Positions 35,801 to 50,800 of a DNA stretch of 64,000 nt are shown in pieces. The stretch is taken from positions 28,448,826 through 28,512,825 of the forward strand of contig CM041115.1 in NCBI GenBank assembly GCA_023079485.1, read 5' to 3'. Within the stretch, counting starts at the first letter, position 1, and every line of letters begins with the position of its first letter. The translations under genes were made by a program, and so were the position numbers. Source of the DNA: Archilochus colubris (Eukaryota; Chordata; Aves; Apodiformes; Trochilidae). The notes below the pieces were generated by a model. That model ran no database searches, was not told where the DNA came from, and saw only the letters and a list, made by a program, of their open reading frames with translations.

Positions 35801-38800
35801 TTGTCAGTAAAATAAAGCCAAGGAAGCTTTTTTTTGCAAAATACAGTGCTGTACTGTTTAAATGAAGTGACCTATAGGAGAAGTTCCCAAACAAGTTACC
35901 TAAAAAGAAAACACACCTATGTACCTCTTCAAGAATTAATCATACATTAGTTTCATATTCTTGGACACTGTAAAATACCTCAGTCACTGTGAAGCCCAAG
36001 ACCTCTGCGTTGAAAGGATTCTGAAGCTTAAAAGTACATCTTGGAAATTTGCTAGCTTTTATCCACACAGCAATGCACAGCAGTGTATCAAAAGAATTAA
36101 TAGGTTTTTACTCCTACTGCTAGCATTTTGCTTTTTAACATTACATTGAAAAGTACAGGATGGTAAAACTGAGACTGCATAATTAAATTTTATGGAGACT
36201 TTATTGAGACACCTTTCAGTCCAGTAAGCTTGTTTCTTAATATCTTGCTTGAAGGATTTAAGTAGAGTTGCTAGTAGAAAGCACATTCTTCACTTATTTA
36301 TTCTTTATGAAGCGCTATTCCTTTTCACACAGAAATTAATTTTTCTGTTAAATCTGAATAATTAGAGATAAACAGTGTTGCTTTTTCAAGGTTTCCACAG
36401 TTCTTCTGAATCTTCCCATCACCTTAGATTAACGCTGAGTCAGAACTCTGAACCACTGCCAGCAGTGATTAACTCCTGTCTTTAAAAGAAGTCACTCTCT
36501 TATGTTCATGCTGAGACAACTCTTGCTGTTCTAAGGTTGCTGTTAACTGATCCTACAGATTATAGCAGTTGGGAAGGTTTTGTGTAAAAAGAGAATCATG
36601 TTAGGCTAAAGCAGTAGAAATTTAATCATGTAAATAAAAAAGACTTGATATTTTAGTACTGAAGATCCAAACTCAAGCTCATTGGGCAATGAGCTAGAAT
36701 GAATTTCTGTCTCAAGGAGAATAATATGACCTAAGACAATTATGTTTTTCAGAGTAATTTCTTTGTGTTGTACATATTTCTACATTGTAGGAATGAAATT
36801 TAGCAACGGATAAATCAGCTTGCAGTTTGATGATATGTTGGTTACATATTATTTCTGTATGAAGTAGTTTAATTACACAGTGCAGTACTGTCTAAAGCTA
36901 AGCTTTCAGAATGTGACAAGTAGGGTGGTTGTTCTCTTGGATGCATTTACCTTGATAGCGTTGATAGCCTCAGCGTCAAAAACAGAACCAGAAATGGTGT
37001 TTTTGTATTTTATGCTCTTTAGAATTTTCCTGCTTTATAAGCTTGCCTACTCTAAACTTAAGCAGAAATGTGTTCCCAGCAGAAAAAAAAATGTGTCAAG
37101 ACATTTTAGAACCTGTGTAAATTGTGTGAAATGCTTTCTTAGGTCCCATGCTCCTTATTTTCTTTCATTTTAGTATAAGAAGGCACTAACAATTGTTTTC
37201 ACATCCTTCGTGACACTTGCAGTTCAGTATATCCCAATTGTATGTTTCTGCAGATTTTTGACTGCATCTTGAAGATGACTTCAGCATTCCTCTATGCCTT
37301 TGGCAATATTCTTGGTTCTTTTGTGGATCTCTTTCACTTGTGCTTCTGTAAACAGACTGTTCAATAGTATTTGTTGCTTAAAGCTTATGAAAAAAACCAC
37401 GCAGTCATGGGATAAGACAGAGGATATTTACATAGATCTAATAAAAATGGTTAGAACACCAGAAGCAGAGGGTTAGCTGAGCAGGGATATCACATGTTTA
37501 TCCATTAATGTAATAGAAATATTTCCTAACAGGGTTGAATACACTTATGTAAAGCACTTCTAAATGCTAAACCAGTGTCTTTCATGGAACTGTTTTCTCC
37601 AGGATGACATTCCTAAGTAGTAGCCATCCTACAGATTAAACTAAAATAGTTTTTTTCATACTTGAATTGGTTAAATTTGTTTTAGATTAATGTTTATCTG
37701 CAATTTAATTTTTCACTAAATCTATCACCTTCTGATATTCTTCACCATTGTCCTGTTCTACCGTGATTTGCATTTTCTCATCAGTGAACTTTGCCACTGC
37801 TTCCACCCTCACAGATCAGTTATGATTGTGTTGAACTCTATCTGCCCTAAAATAGAGCACTGGCACTCATCTGGTAACTTCCCTATGCTATGAAAACAGG
37901 TTATTGGTTGTTTTGGCTTTTGCTCTTTTTTTTTTTTTTTTTTTTTTCTTCCCCCTTTCTTTCTCTTTTTTACTGTTCTTTGATGTGTGTGTTTGGGCTT
38001 TTTAGCCTTAATTCCTGTGATGAGTTTGCACCCTTTTCTGCTTGCTGTAAGAACATTTGGTGAGGGTCTTTGAGTATGTTTACTTGAATTTTCAGAAGAT
38101 TTATTAACGTGACCCATAGAAGTTCTAGAACTCCAGGAGTTTTTAAAGGCATACTTTATCTTTACAAAATCTTCAAGCTTTTCCATTTTGAACATTTGTG
38201 GTTCTGATACTCCAGACAGAATCACAGACTCACAGAATGTTTTAGGTTCGAAGAGACCTCCAAGATCATCCAGTTCAGCCTTTGACCAACACCATAATCT
38301 GATTACTAAACCATGTCCTTAAGGACCAGGTCCAAATGCCTTTTAAATACTCCCAGGGATGGTAACTCCACCACTGTCCTGGGCAAGCCATTCCAATGCC
38401 TGACAACCATCTCTGAAAAAATGTTTCCTAACATCCAGCCTAAACCTCCCCTGGAACAGCTTCCATCCATTTCCTCTGGTCCTATCACAGTTCTCTAAGG
38501 AGCAGAGGCTGTTTACCTCCTCACTCCAAACTTCCCTTGAGGTAGTTGAAGAGAGTGATAAGGTCTCCTCTGAGCCTCCTCTTCTCCAGACAAAACACTC
38601 ACAGCTCCCTCAGCTGCTTCTCACAGGACTTGTGCTCCAGGCCGTTCAGGAGCCTCAGTGCCCTTCTCTGGACACGCTCCAGCACTTCTGTGTCCCTCTT
38701 ACAGTGAGGTGCCCAGAACTGAACACAGCACTCAAGATGTGGCCTCACCACAGCTGAGTACAGAGGGACGATCACCTCCCTATTCCTTCTGGCCACAGTG

Positions 38801-41800
38801 TTCCTAACACAAGCCAGGATGCCATTGGCCTTCTTGGCCATCTGAGCATGCTGCTGACTCATATTAAGTTGGCTGCCAACCAATACCCCCAGGTCCCTTT
38901 CCAATTTACAGCTCTCTAACCACACTTGCCCAAATCTGCAGCTTACTGTGGCGTTGTTACGACCCAGGTGCAAGACCTGGCACTTGGCCTTGTTAATCCG
39001 CATTCAATTAACCCTTGGCCCACTGGTCCACCCTGTCTAAGTCTCTCTGCAAGGCTTCCCCACACTCCAGCAGATCCACACAGCCAGCCAGTTTGGTGTC
39101 AACTACAAATTTACTGTGGGTACACTCAATCCCCTCCTTCCAATGAAGATGTTAAAGAGAAGAGGCCCCAGCACTGAACCCTGGGGAACACCACAATGGT
39201 CACCAGCCATATTTAGTTCCATTCACTACCACTCTTTCAGCCCAACCATCCAGCCAATTTTTTATCCAATGCAGGGTATACTTATCCAAGCCAAGTGCCG
39301 TAAGTTTCTGAATGCTGTGAAAGACAGTGTCAAAAGCTTTACTAAAGTCCAGCTAGACAATGTCCACAGCTCTACCCTCATCCACTAGGCGAGTCATCAG
39401 AAGGAGATCAGGTTAGTCAGACAGGACCTACTTTTCATAAACCCATACTGACTGGGCCTGATCACCTGATTGTCTTCTATGTAGCATGTGATGATACTCA
39501 AGATGACCACCTCCATAACCTTTCCAGGCACTGAGATCAAAGTAATAGGTCTACAGTTCCCCAGATCATCCTTTCAGCCCTTCTTTTAGATAGACATTAT
39601 ATTTGCTATTTTCCAATCTACAGGGGCCTACCCAGTTTTCCAGGACTGTTCATAAATAATGGAGAGTGGCTTGATGAGCACTTCTGCCAGCTCCTTTAGT
39701 ACCCTTGGGTGGATCCCATTCAGTCCCACAGGCTTCTGCACATCTATACAGCACACCAGGGCACTGATCATTTCCTCCCATACTATGGGGGCTTCATTCT
39801 GCACCCCATCTTGGTCTTCTGATTCAGGGAGCTGTACGTTCAGCGTGCAATTGGAAGTGACAAAGACAGAGGTGAAATGAGCAGTCAGCAGTTCAGCCTT
39901 TTCCTTGTCCTTGGTCACAAGTTTCCCTCCAAGGTCAAGTAGAGGGAGGAGATTCTCCCTAGCTCTTCTTTTACTGTTTATGTATTTACACGAACTCTTT
40001 ATATTACCTTTAATGACACTAGTCAGATTTAATTCAAGCTGAGCTTTGGCCTCTCTAATTTTCTTCCTACATACCTTAGCAGCAACTTTTTATCTTACCA
40101 AGTTGCCTGCCTTTTCTTCCATAGCCGATAGACTTTCTTTTTTTTCTCCGAGTTCTGCCCAAAGCTCCTTGTTCAGCCAGGTTGGTCTTGTACCCTGCTG
40201 CCTTGTTTTAAAAGATGCACAGGTACAATTTGTTCCTGTGCCTTAAGGATTTCCCTCTTGAGGATTGTCCAGCTTTCCTGAACTCCCTCATCCTCGAAGA
40301 CTATATCCCAGGGGATACCACTGAGCAATCTCCTAAACTTACCAAAGTCTGCCCTCCAGAATTCAGGGAGGAGGTTCTATGACCTCCATTCTTACATCCC
40401 TAAGAACTGAAAACTCAGCCATCTCATGGTCACTTTGTCCAAGTTGACCACCAACCTTTACATCTTCTAGTCCATCTCTGTTCCCAAACAGCAGATCTAG
40501 CAGTGAGCTTTCCTAGTTGGCTCAGTCACCAGCTCTGTTAGGAGATAATCTTCCTCACACTCCGAAAATCACCAGCACTGCTTCCTGTCTGCAGTATTCT
40601 ATTTCCAGCAGACATCTAATAAGTTGAAGTCTCCCGCAAGAACTAGGGGAAGCAAATCTCAAACCTTACCCAGCTGCTTATAGAACACTTCATCAACCTT
40701 TTTGCAGTGCATGCAAGCTACAAGCCTTAGACTTGGGTTTGTGCACATAATCACTTAGTGATTTCTTCATGTGACAGAGGCAGTTACAAGGGTCTTTAGG
40801 ATTCTTTTTACAGTTCATTGAATTCATGCCGATTCCAACAAATAGGGCGTTTTCAGGGAACAGTTGGAATCAAGGTGTTTTCTTAATAGTTCTTTTTGAA
40901 AATTAAAGGCAGTAGGTAGTAGAAAGAGGTAACCATGCAGTATGCCCGGGGAACTATCTGGATAATGTGTGCAGAAAAGAGCATCCATAATGTAGTGAGA
41001 TGGATTGCTACAACAGTATTTGTGCTAGAGTAAGCTAAACAGATTAAATAGTGATGTAGTGAAGAATACCAGAAAAAGTTTGCATTAGAAATGGTAGAGT
41101 TTTTGAACTGGGAAACTAAGAATATTTCAGTGAAGGTAAATGTGAAAGAGGATACTTTATAATTTGGTGTGAACTTTAAGGTCTGAATGATTTATTTATG
41201 AGAGCATGTTTCTCAAAATCTTCTACAAGTTCTCTTAGTTCAATTCTTAGTTTTCTTGAAAACATGGGTCTTGACATAATGGACTGCAGTGGAGGTCGCT
41301 TTGCAAAAAAGAAGTGCTTGTAGCAGTTAATTTTTGCAGAATGTTTCTGTAGACAGTTTTAAAAAAAGAAAATAAGAAAACTTTTCATGCTAACATTTTT
41401 GAATGTTGATTTATATAGTATAGAAGGGCAGAGAGTGCTGTTTGCAAAGTCTTCTCTTCACAGGAAGTAGAACACCAGCAGGCTCTCCAGAGACCCTGCT
41501 GTGTGGTGGGAAAAAATTTCCTAGAGGGGTGTGTAGGAGGAGAAAGGCAAATTCCTGTGGTTGTTCAGAGGTTCAGCATGAATTTGGTTATCTGCCAGGG
41601 AGATAACAGGATTATGGGAAAGGTACTTCAGGGAGATCTCTTCCTTCTGAGGGTAGAATTAACTGTGAGGCCTGAGCAGGTTGTGTTGACTGAGAATGTG
41701 TGTCCAGGTCTGTCGCAATGTGCTCTGCTGCTTTACCTTCACAGAAGGAAAGTATGTATCCAGTTGAGTGTTTTTCTTAGTCTGCCTATCAGTACTCTGT

Positions 41801-44800
41801 GGCCCTTATCAATATACATGAAGTTTGAAAAGGGGTTCTGGAAGACTTTAAGATTTAAACAGTGAGATGTGGTTTTGTTCAGAAATAAGCACCTATCTTA
41901 AGAGAAACAAAACAGTGAAGTATCTTTTACATCGAATATTAAGATGCCTGGGCAGCCATTCTAACAACTTTAATTGTTAAATTACATATTTGAATTAATG
42001 TATAAACAGTTATCTGAAAGTTGTGTGGAAAAGAACTAGTGTCAATTCTAGCTTTGCTCTGAAGATCTGGGATGGCTATAAAGTTGTGTCCTGCTGTGTA
42101 TTTTAGGATGAATTGTACTCGCTCTCCTTCAAAAAATAGGCCAATCCTCCTAACACCATATTCTTTTTTTTTTTTTCCCTTTTATGTAAGCAGTTCCTTG
42201 CCAGCTAGATTTATGATCTTGATGTCTTCTCAAGGGTTCAACAGCTATGTTCTGCTTAAAAGAAATAAAATTCTTATTGCACCTTAATAGTTCTCCCTGC
42301 TGTCTTCAAATAATTTTTGTGTTTATTCTGCGCCAAATAAACACAGAAGAAAAAAATATTTTTAGGAGGTATGGGTAAAAAGAATCATAAGAAGAGCCTA
42401 AATGTAGAACTGGGCAAACAATGGAAGGCAAGAGGGCACAGGCAGCTCAAGCAGAGACAGGTGTCTTGGGAAGAGTATAGAGTTGCTCCCTGATTGTGTA
42501 GGGATGAGATCAAGGAGGCCAGGGCACAGATGGAGCTGAACTTGGCAAGGGATGTGAATAATAACAAGAAGGGATTCTATTGGTACTTCAATGAAAAAAG
42601 GAAGGTTAAAGAGAACATACTCCCCTCTGAAGGCCAAGTCTGATGAACTAGTAACACCAGACAAGGAGAATCCTGAGGTTCTCAACAACTTTTTGCCTTG
42701 GTCTTCAAGGGCAACCTCTCTCCCAGCACCTCCCAAGTTAAAAAATCACAAGTTGAGGACCCCAGCAGTGGAGTCTTTCCCACTGTACATGAAGATGAGG
42801 TTTGTGACCACCTGAGGAACCTGGGCATATATAAGTCTGTGGGACCTGATGAGATGCATCCCTGAGTCTTGGAGAATTTGTTGATGTATTCACCAAGCCA
42901 CTCTCCATGATATTTAAAAAGTCGTGGCATATAGGTGAAGTCCCTGGTGCATGGAAGAAGGCACACATTACACCCATTTTAAAAAAAGCTGGTAACAAGG
43001 ACCATGGGAACGACCAGCTTGTCAGCCTCACCTTTGTGCTTGGGAAGATCCTGGAGCAGATGCTTCTAGAAGGTCTGATAAAACACATGGAGGACAGGAA
43101 GGTGATCCAAGACAGCCAGCACAGCTTTACTAGGGGCAAATTGTTCCTGACAAACCTAGTGGCTTTCTGTGACAGGGTAACTACCTGAAGTGGACGAGGG
43201 ATGACCTATGGATGTGATCTATGTAGACTTCTGCAATACACAGTCCCCAGCAATATCCTACTCACCAAGTTTGAGAGATGAGGATTTTATGGGCGGACTG
43301 TTCAATGGATAAGTAATTGGCTGGATGGTCACATCCAGAGGGTATTGGTCAATGTCTCCAACTTCATATGGAGACCAATGACAAGTCATGTCCCTCAGGG
43401 TTCTGACTGGGACCTTTACTCTTTCATGTTTTTAACAATGATACAGACAGGGGGACTGATTGCACCATCAGCAAGTTTGCCGGTGACACAAAGCTGAGTC
43501 GTGCTGTCTATAAGGCAGAGGGACAGAATGTCATCCAGAAGGTCCTGGACAATCTGGAGAGGTGGGTCCAGGTAGACCTCTATGAGATTTAACAAGACCA
43601 AGTGCAGCGTCCTGCACCTGGATCGGAACAATCCACAGTATCAGTACAGGCTGGGCAATGAAGTTTTAGAAAGCAGCCTCGCAGAAGAGAACCTGTGGGT
43701 GCTGGTGGATGAAAAGCTGGACATGAGCCGACTGTGTATGCCTGCAGCTCAGAAGGCCAATCACATCCTGGGCTTCATCCAAAGAAATATGAAAAGGAGA
43801 TTGAGATAGATGATTCTGCCACTTTGCTCTTGGAAGACCTCACCTGGAGTACTGCATCCAGCTCTGGAGCCCTCAGTGCAGGAAGGACATTGATCCGATG
43901 GATGGGTTGAGAGGATGGCCACAAAAATGATCAGGAACCACCTGAAACACCTCTCCTACAAAGACAGTCTGAAGGCTGTTCAGCCTGGAGAACAGAAGGT
44001 TCTGGGGAGGCCTTCCAGTATCTGAAGTGAGCCTACAGGCAGGCTGGAGAGGGACTGTTTGCAAGGACCTGTGGTGATAGGATGAGGGGCAATGGTTTTA
44101 CATCAGAAAAGGGAAGATTTAGATTGGAGGTTAGGAAAAAGTTCTTTACCATGAGGATGCTAGAAAAATGGAACGGGTTGCCTGGGGAGGTAGTTGAGGC
44201 TGCACCCCTGGAGATATTCAAGGTGAGGCTTGATGAGGCTCTGAACAACCTGACCTAGTTGAGGGTGTCCCTGCTTACTGCAGGGGGGTTGGACTAGATG
44301 ACCTTAAGAGGTCCCTTCCGACCCAAATTATTCTGTGATTTTGTTAGAACTTTTTAGGATTTAAAATTTTATAATGATGGCCTTAAGCTTCTATTGTTAA
44401 GTATTTGAGATTATGTAATGTTTTGCACATGATTGATTATGCAAGTATAGCAGCTTTACCAGCAGCTGCATTTGGAAGCAATTGTAATGTTCATACATAG
44501 TTTCTCAACCTACACTCTGGCCTTTCATATGAAGATGAACTGTGTGGATACAAAATAAGCCCATAAGAGATTTTAAGACATAACTGGAGATATCTAATTT
44601 TTAACATTAACACTTGACGATTTAGAAGCAGGGGATGATGAAAGCAACTTATATGTTGACAGCATCTGTGCCATTTCTGAAATTCTGTTTAAATTTTTTT
44701 ACTATAAAGGATTCAGTAAGTTGTCCTCATGTTGTCTAGTTCAAGAAGCCTAATTTACTTCTACTTTATAACCATTTTTTGAATGTGTGTCTCAAGTTCA

Positions 44801-47800
44801 TTCTTTATGTAGATTGCATGCTCTTGCTTTCTTTTAAAGTAAGGTATTTTCTTAATAGAGAAGTGAGCCAGACTTCTGAAGTTGTTTCATCATAAAAGCA
44901 AGCGGGAAGTGTTTTAAGGAGGCTCTTCAATTTCAAAATGCATCAGGAGTTTTTGTTTCTTTTTCATCAGTGGTCCATGCTATGTATGTGATCAGTCACA
45001 GGCTGTTTTATTTTCTTGAGAATAAGAAATACTTGATTAAAAAATTAATAATTGATTAAAAATTAAAAGCTTTTGTGATGAGAGTTGTTAGGACATGCAG
45101 CAAAGACCATCAGCCAGAAGTAATTATCTGCACTGGTCCATTTGAGAGTGTAAAGTGAAATTTCCTGTTTGCGTGATTTTAATAAAGATATTTAGGACTC
45201 TAAAGAAAATTTCAAATCATCATCTGCAGTCTAAGTGGGGTAATAGATTACTGTCTACTTACTAGTGTTACTGATGTGGAATTTTGACATAATTTTGATA
45301 GGTGCATGTAACTTTCAAGATTTAAATTCTACTTTTCTAGGTTATTTTTTGAATTAAAAAATCTAGATAATTTTTCTTATTATTTGCATTGTCATAGTTT
45401 TGTTTTAACAGCTATGTGATCATAATGCAGCTTCATAATGCAAATCTGTTTTGTTGCCACTGGTGGAGGTGACTTGGGGTATCACACCATTTGTCACACT
45501 TGTTTTAGAAAAGTTGTAAATCATGTTCAAGGGGAGAAAGCCTACAGTCACACTGGAGGTGAAAGCAGTACAGAGCAGTGTCAGGAATGGGGAAAATAGT
45601 TCTCTTCAGTCATCAAGAGTTTGAGAGAACAAACTTTCTCAGGTTCCCTGGAGATCTTTAGTTGTTCTGTAATAACTTTCTCCACCCTTGTTTAGCTTAC
45701 TATGTTTCCCAAGGGCTTGATAGCAAGTCATCTTGAAAGTTGACTTTTGAAAGGTTATGCTCAAAATATGTTTGTAAGATACGTTTTCACACGTAATGAA
45801 CTGGATGTGTACAACCACTGCATTTGGTTTTGTTTTTTAGCAACAAGCTGGTGGTCGGCCAAGCATATACCATGCGGTGGTGGTGATATTTCTAGAATTT
45901 TTTGCCTGGGGGCTCTTGACAACTCCAATGCTAACAGTAAGTATCACTGGTCAGCTGTTGTCTTGTTAGTACGGACAGAAGTTGATTTGCTAATTTTTAG
46001 GGATCAGGTTTTTAATTTGGTTTACACTTCCTGCTTACCTCATTAACTGAATTTCAGGAATCTTAGCATTCAGCACTGCGATAGCAGTATACAGCAGCTG
46101 AGGTCTGGACGTCTGAAAGCTTAAAAGATAAAATAAATCAGCAAAATGCTGTACTACTTCTAATTTTTATTTGCCCATTAGAGTAACGTCGGTTTAGTCT
46201 ATTGATGAAATGTGTCTCTGGGAATTCTAGCTTTTTTTAGGCTTCATGGCTTAATTCATCTTCCAACACAACAACTAAGTAACTACGCATCCCCTAGTAA
46301 ACTCTGTATGCTAGTGGGGACTGGCTCTTTTGCCAACATGTAACTTGAAGTGTAAGGAATACTTCAGTCTAAGAAATGGATCTTAAAAGTGTTTAATCTG
46401 TTCTGGAATGCAGTTATTTTCCAGATATGGATAATTCGAGTGTTTGGTAATAGGCTATGAAGCCTTTCATCTGAAGATCTGGGTCTTGTTCATTGAAATC
46501 AGGCCTACCTGAGAGAAGTCACCAAAAGTCTGTTAGTCCAGTTTTTCATCAGGTAATATCTGAGAGCACTTTGAATACATGATGAGCAAGGCCTTGTGGG
46601 ATTGAAAGACCTTATTTTCCTTCCCCAAACTTCAGTATAGTTACGATCTTGAATGTCTTGTCTATTGAATGTTTTATTTGTCTCTTAATATGATCTTGAA
46701 CACTGACAAGGGTGTTGCATTGGCTTCAAAATTTCATTTAAAGCACCGAGTTACATAAAATAGTGTCACTTATTTTACACTGGTTTAAATTACGTCTTTG
46801 TTCTTGGGAGTGATCATCTTCATTTGTAATCAGTTTTGCACACACTGAAAAGCTGCTGTTTGAATTAAAATATTTCAAATCCGTTTTGATACTTTATCTT
46901 GCCGATGTACTTGTGTAACTTACCTTTGTCAGCTGATCAACCTACCAATACCAAAAGTCATGTAAAGCTTTCTAAGAAAGGTTCAGCCTTTGAACTACCA
47001 GCTACCCACTTCTGCTGAGGTAAGTTTTTCTGGTAGGAAGGGCAGAAATTGATATGTTTGGCCTGTTGACCAAAGTTCATGATCGCTCAAGTTTTTTGTA
47101 GTTATGTTGTGATTCTCCAGGGCATTGTCAACATGTAATCATATAGAAGTGTTGTGTTGTGTATAATTATAGTAAATCGTGTGTGTTCTGTGATAGCTTA
47201 TGTTATTTAAATTTTAATTTTTAGTGTACTTATTTTGTATCTGTCTGCAAAGCTGTAGTGTTTTTTACATGATATGATACTTGGAAAAAATTTATAAATG
47301 TTTATAAAGCACATTTTATAAAGGCTGTTTTGTTTGCAGATTACATAACTCATTACTCTTGTTTATAGAAATGTAAGCCAATATTAATACACTATTGTAA
47401 GGAATATTAATCACTTAATGATATATTCTGTCTTCAATATAATCCTTTTTTGAATACGTGAGTATTTCTGTTGGTAGAACATGAGTAATGCAGTTCCCTC
47501 TACCAGTTTGTCAACTTGCATTCTTCTTATCTATAAAGTAACAGAAATTAAATGTCAACCTTTATCAGAAGTGGTTGCCTCTCAGGAGTACTGGAAAACA
47601 TTCCACAGAAAAGTTAATTAATTATCTTGGGTTTTTTTCCGGTTGAAAGACATCTGCTTACTAGAGCTCTGATTTGAATCCTGATTTTTTTCCCTTCATC
47701 CATATCATAAGATTAATGGTAAAACTGAAGCAAAATTGTTCTAAAAATCTAAACAGAAGATGCGACTGGAAGGAAAAAGGGGCAGAATTGCCAGTCTGCT

Positions 47801-50800
47801 TGTTAACATAGGAAAAAAACACCTTTAATAAACCTGTGCTTTGAGAATCTCAAGTCATCCTTGAAAAAATTATGCTGATATTTTTCAGTGACACTAAAGT
47901 ATTGTGTATCTTCAAGCTTTTCTCCATGTACGTATAAATAATTTTTGTAGTTGCTTATGTACCAGTAAAGGCAGAAGATGAATTTGAAGTGTATCTGTGT
48001 ACATGCTTTAATCACTGCACTAACTTTTTAAATTGATGCCATAGCACCTTCTGAGGCCCTTTAACTCTTGCGTATTTATGGTAAATCTGTTTAGGACAGA
48101 TTAACGTGCTTGTCCTTGAATTAACACTGCTGGTAAAGCACCTTAAATGAATTCATAGATATACTTAGAGGATGCATGAAACACTCAGACAAAACTTTTA
48201 TATCTGCAGTTTCTTCAGAAACACTTCCCACAGTGTGTTTGGGCACAGTGAAGATAGCAACATTTTTCTTTTGACAAAGTTAGATGAGTAACATTTTTGC
48301 TCCTAACTAGTAACAATAATTGAGTTACCTAATTGAAGGAATTATTTATCTCATAAAATTCTGTGCTTTGTACCACATGGTAGTGTTTTTTGACTATGGT
48401 GACCACCTTTCTGAGCAACATAGCCCAGTCCAAACCATCTCAGCAGTACCGAAGAATTTATGGCAATAAATTGTTATTAAACCTTTAGAATATATTATTG
48501 TGAAGAGAAATAAGAGAGTAATTGTGGGATACAACACTTTCTTAATATGTCCCAATAAAGTGATCCTATTTTATGAATCAAATTTAAACCGTGAATCAAC
48601 TTTGCCTGTCTCTCCTGATTCAAATAATTTTTTTTTTCCTGGTCAGGTCTTACATGAAACATTTTCCCACCATACGTTTTTAATGAATGGTCTTATTCAA
48701 GGTGTTAAGGTAAGACTTTCTGTAGGAACATATGGAACACTGAGAATGTAGTTAATTTTCTAAGCTTTCTTCATTGTAATGGTTGTGTTCTTGGGGCTCA
48801 GTTCATGATTTATTGCTAAGTGGTAGGATCTTGAAAGAAGCTGAATATTTCTCAGAAGTTTATATACCTTTCATTTGAATGAGCACCAGTTGTAGCTACT
48901 CTAATCTTGATAAGGATCCTTCTGAGAATGGACATAAGATAGTGTTAGATTATATCAAGAGCAGATTAATGCAGCCATGATGATACAATTAAGATAAAAA
49001 GTGAAGCATTTAAACAATCTGCTTTTGTCAAAGATGTGGTATAAAAGCTAATTTTTATCAGTGTTTTTTGCTTATTTTTCATTTTTTCCCCCCCTGCCTA
49101 GTTTTTGTGCATTCTGTGAAGATATTCAGGACAGCTTGCAGCTTACTAATGCCACTGCAGTCACACAGTGATCATGCTGGATTGTGGCCACAAAAAAGAC
49201 TTGCAAAATTTGTCTAGCATAACTAGAACTTGAAAGTCTTTTCTTTGCTGTCTTACTGAGAGATTTCAAAGCACTTCTTGTAGTTTATGACTAAGCATTT
49301 TTAGCTGGAAGAACATTCCATCTTTAGGGATAGATTTGCTGTTATCTTTCATGATGTACTGGTGAAACACTATCCTCTAGGGATATCTGGATGTCTCCTA
49401 CTGAAGAGGAACTTTAAGCTCTTCTCTTAGAAAAACAAAGGTCATGTTCCTCTTCATGTTTTCTTTCAACTCTGCTCATTGACAGTACAGTGTAACTATG
49501 AGTACCAGATTTGAATAGAGGGTTCTCTATTTTCTACAGAGCCTATGTGTAGAAAAGTGCATTAATATCACGGTCCAAATGTGTATATGGCTTTAACAGG
49601 GGTAATAAACAGGGGACCATAGACCAGACTTGCACTTCAGTGTTCACCATTTTCTTTAAAATGTTGTTTATGAAATATCAGATGTTTTGTGCAACAGCAG
49701 AAGGTGTTAGTTCATACTCTGCTGAAATCTGACTCTAGGGAGCAAATATGTTAATTTTAACTGAACCTGGAAGTCTGGTTTTTGTCACTAGAATATCACT
49801 GTGGTGCTGTACTGTCTCAAGCTGGCAGCCTTGCTCAAATGTTCCTCATAGGTCTTGCAATGTACAAATGCCCTGTACATGATGAGTATCTAGTATAGTA
49901 CCGTATGTTTCTGTAAAGCAGTAAGTGTTACTTTGTTTCAGATAACAGTTAGTTTACTCTAAAATCTTCCTTAGGACAGTCCAAAGTAGATGGGAATTTG
50001 TGTTTGGGATCACCACTAAGTTTCATGGTAGAGGCTACGAAGATGTCCCTTGTGTAACTACATTGTACATTTTGGAGAAGCTTTTGCAGTCTGTGGTACT
50101 TTTTCATTGGATCAAAGTGAAATTGAAAAATTAAAATGCCTCTTTTTTTATTGTGCTCAGTTTTAATAGATTTGAAACGTAAGACATCAGAATCACAGAC
50201 AAGGTGACTAAAAAACTGTATAGTTTCAGTTATCTACAACTTTCTGTTTAATTTCAAGTAGAATTTTAGTTTTAGCCCTTTTTAATATTGTGTACAATAT
50301 GAAACTTGGAAATTAAATATGGATATGGATATTAATTGTTTTTCTTCTGTCACAGGGTTTTTTGTCCTTTCTCAGTGCTCCATTAGTAGGTGCTCTGTCA
50401 GATGCATGGGGAAGAAGGTCCTTTCTTCTTCTTACAGTTTTCTTCACTTGTGCCCCAATTCCATTAATGAGAATAAATCCATGGTAAGTGATACAGACTG
50501 CAGTAGCGAGTTTGTCTGTACAGCAGAAATGGAATCAGAAGTAGTGGGGAGATGGTGGACTGACAATAAGAGAAGAGACCCACTTTTAAGGCATATTTGC
50601 ATTATTGTGGACCTTTTTTGTTTAACAGGTCTTAAAACTATCTCAAAAGTCGAAATTATGGAATGTGATATAATTACTGTATTCACGCCAGCGGAACAGT
50701 AATTGAAATGGTTTGATAGCCATGTCTAACCCAATTTTAAGCGCAGCTGTTATTTTTTTTTTCTGCTGAGTATTGACAATGCTGTAATAAACATTTTTAA

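Noticed and set aside
37809..38225. 138-codon Lys-rich minus-strand open frame
   Set aside because: It arises from the poly-T tract at about 37,928 next to a CR1 tail; no protein character.
41503..41865. 120-codon open frame in MFSD14B intron 1
   Set aside because: No similarity, no consistent splice sites linking it to exons 1 and 2, and the 1-to-2 join is already in phase.
45841..45848. Alternative acceptor seven bases into exon 2 (caacaag)
   Set aside because: Its use would shift the frame; the first AG at 45,840 keeps phase 0.
50319..50702. 127-codon open frame across exon 4
   Set aside because: It is a shadow frame: the conserved MFS sequence is in another frame and ends at the donor at 50,483.
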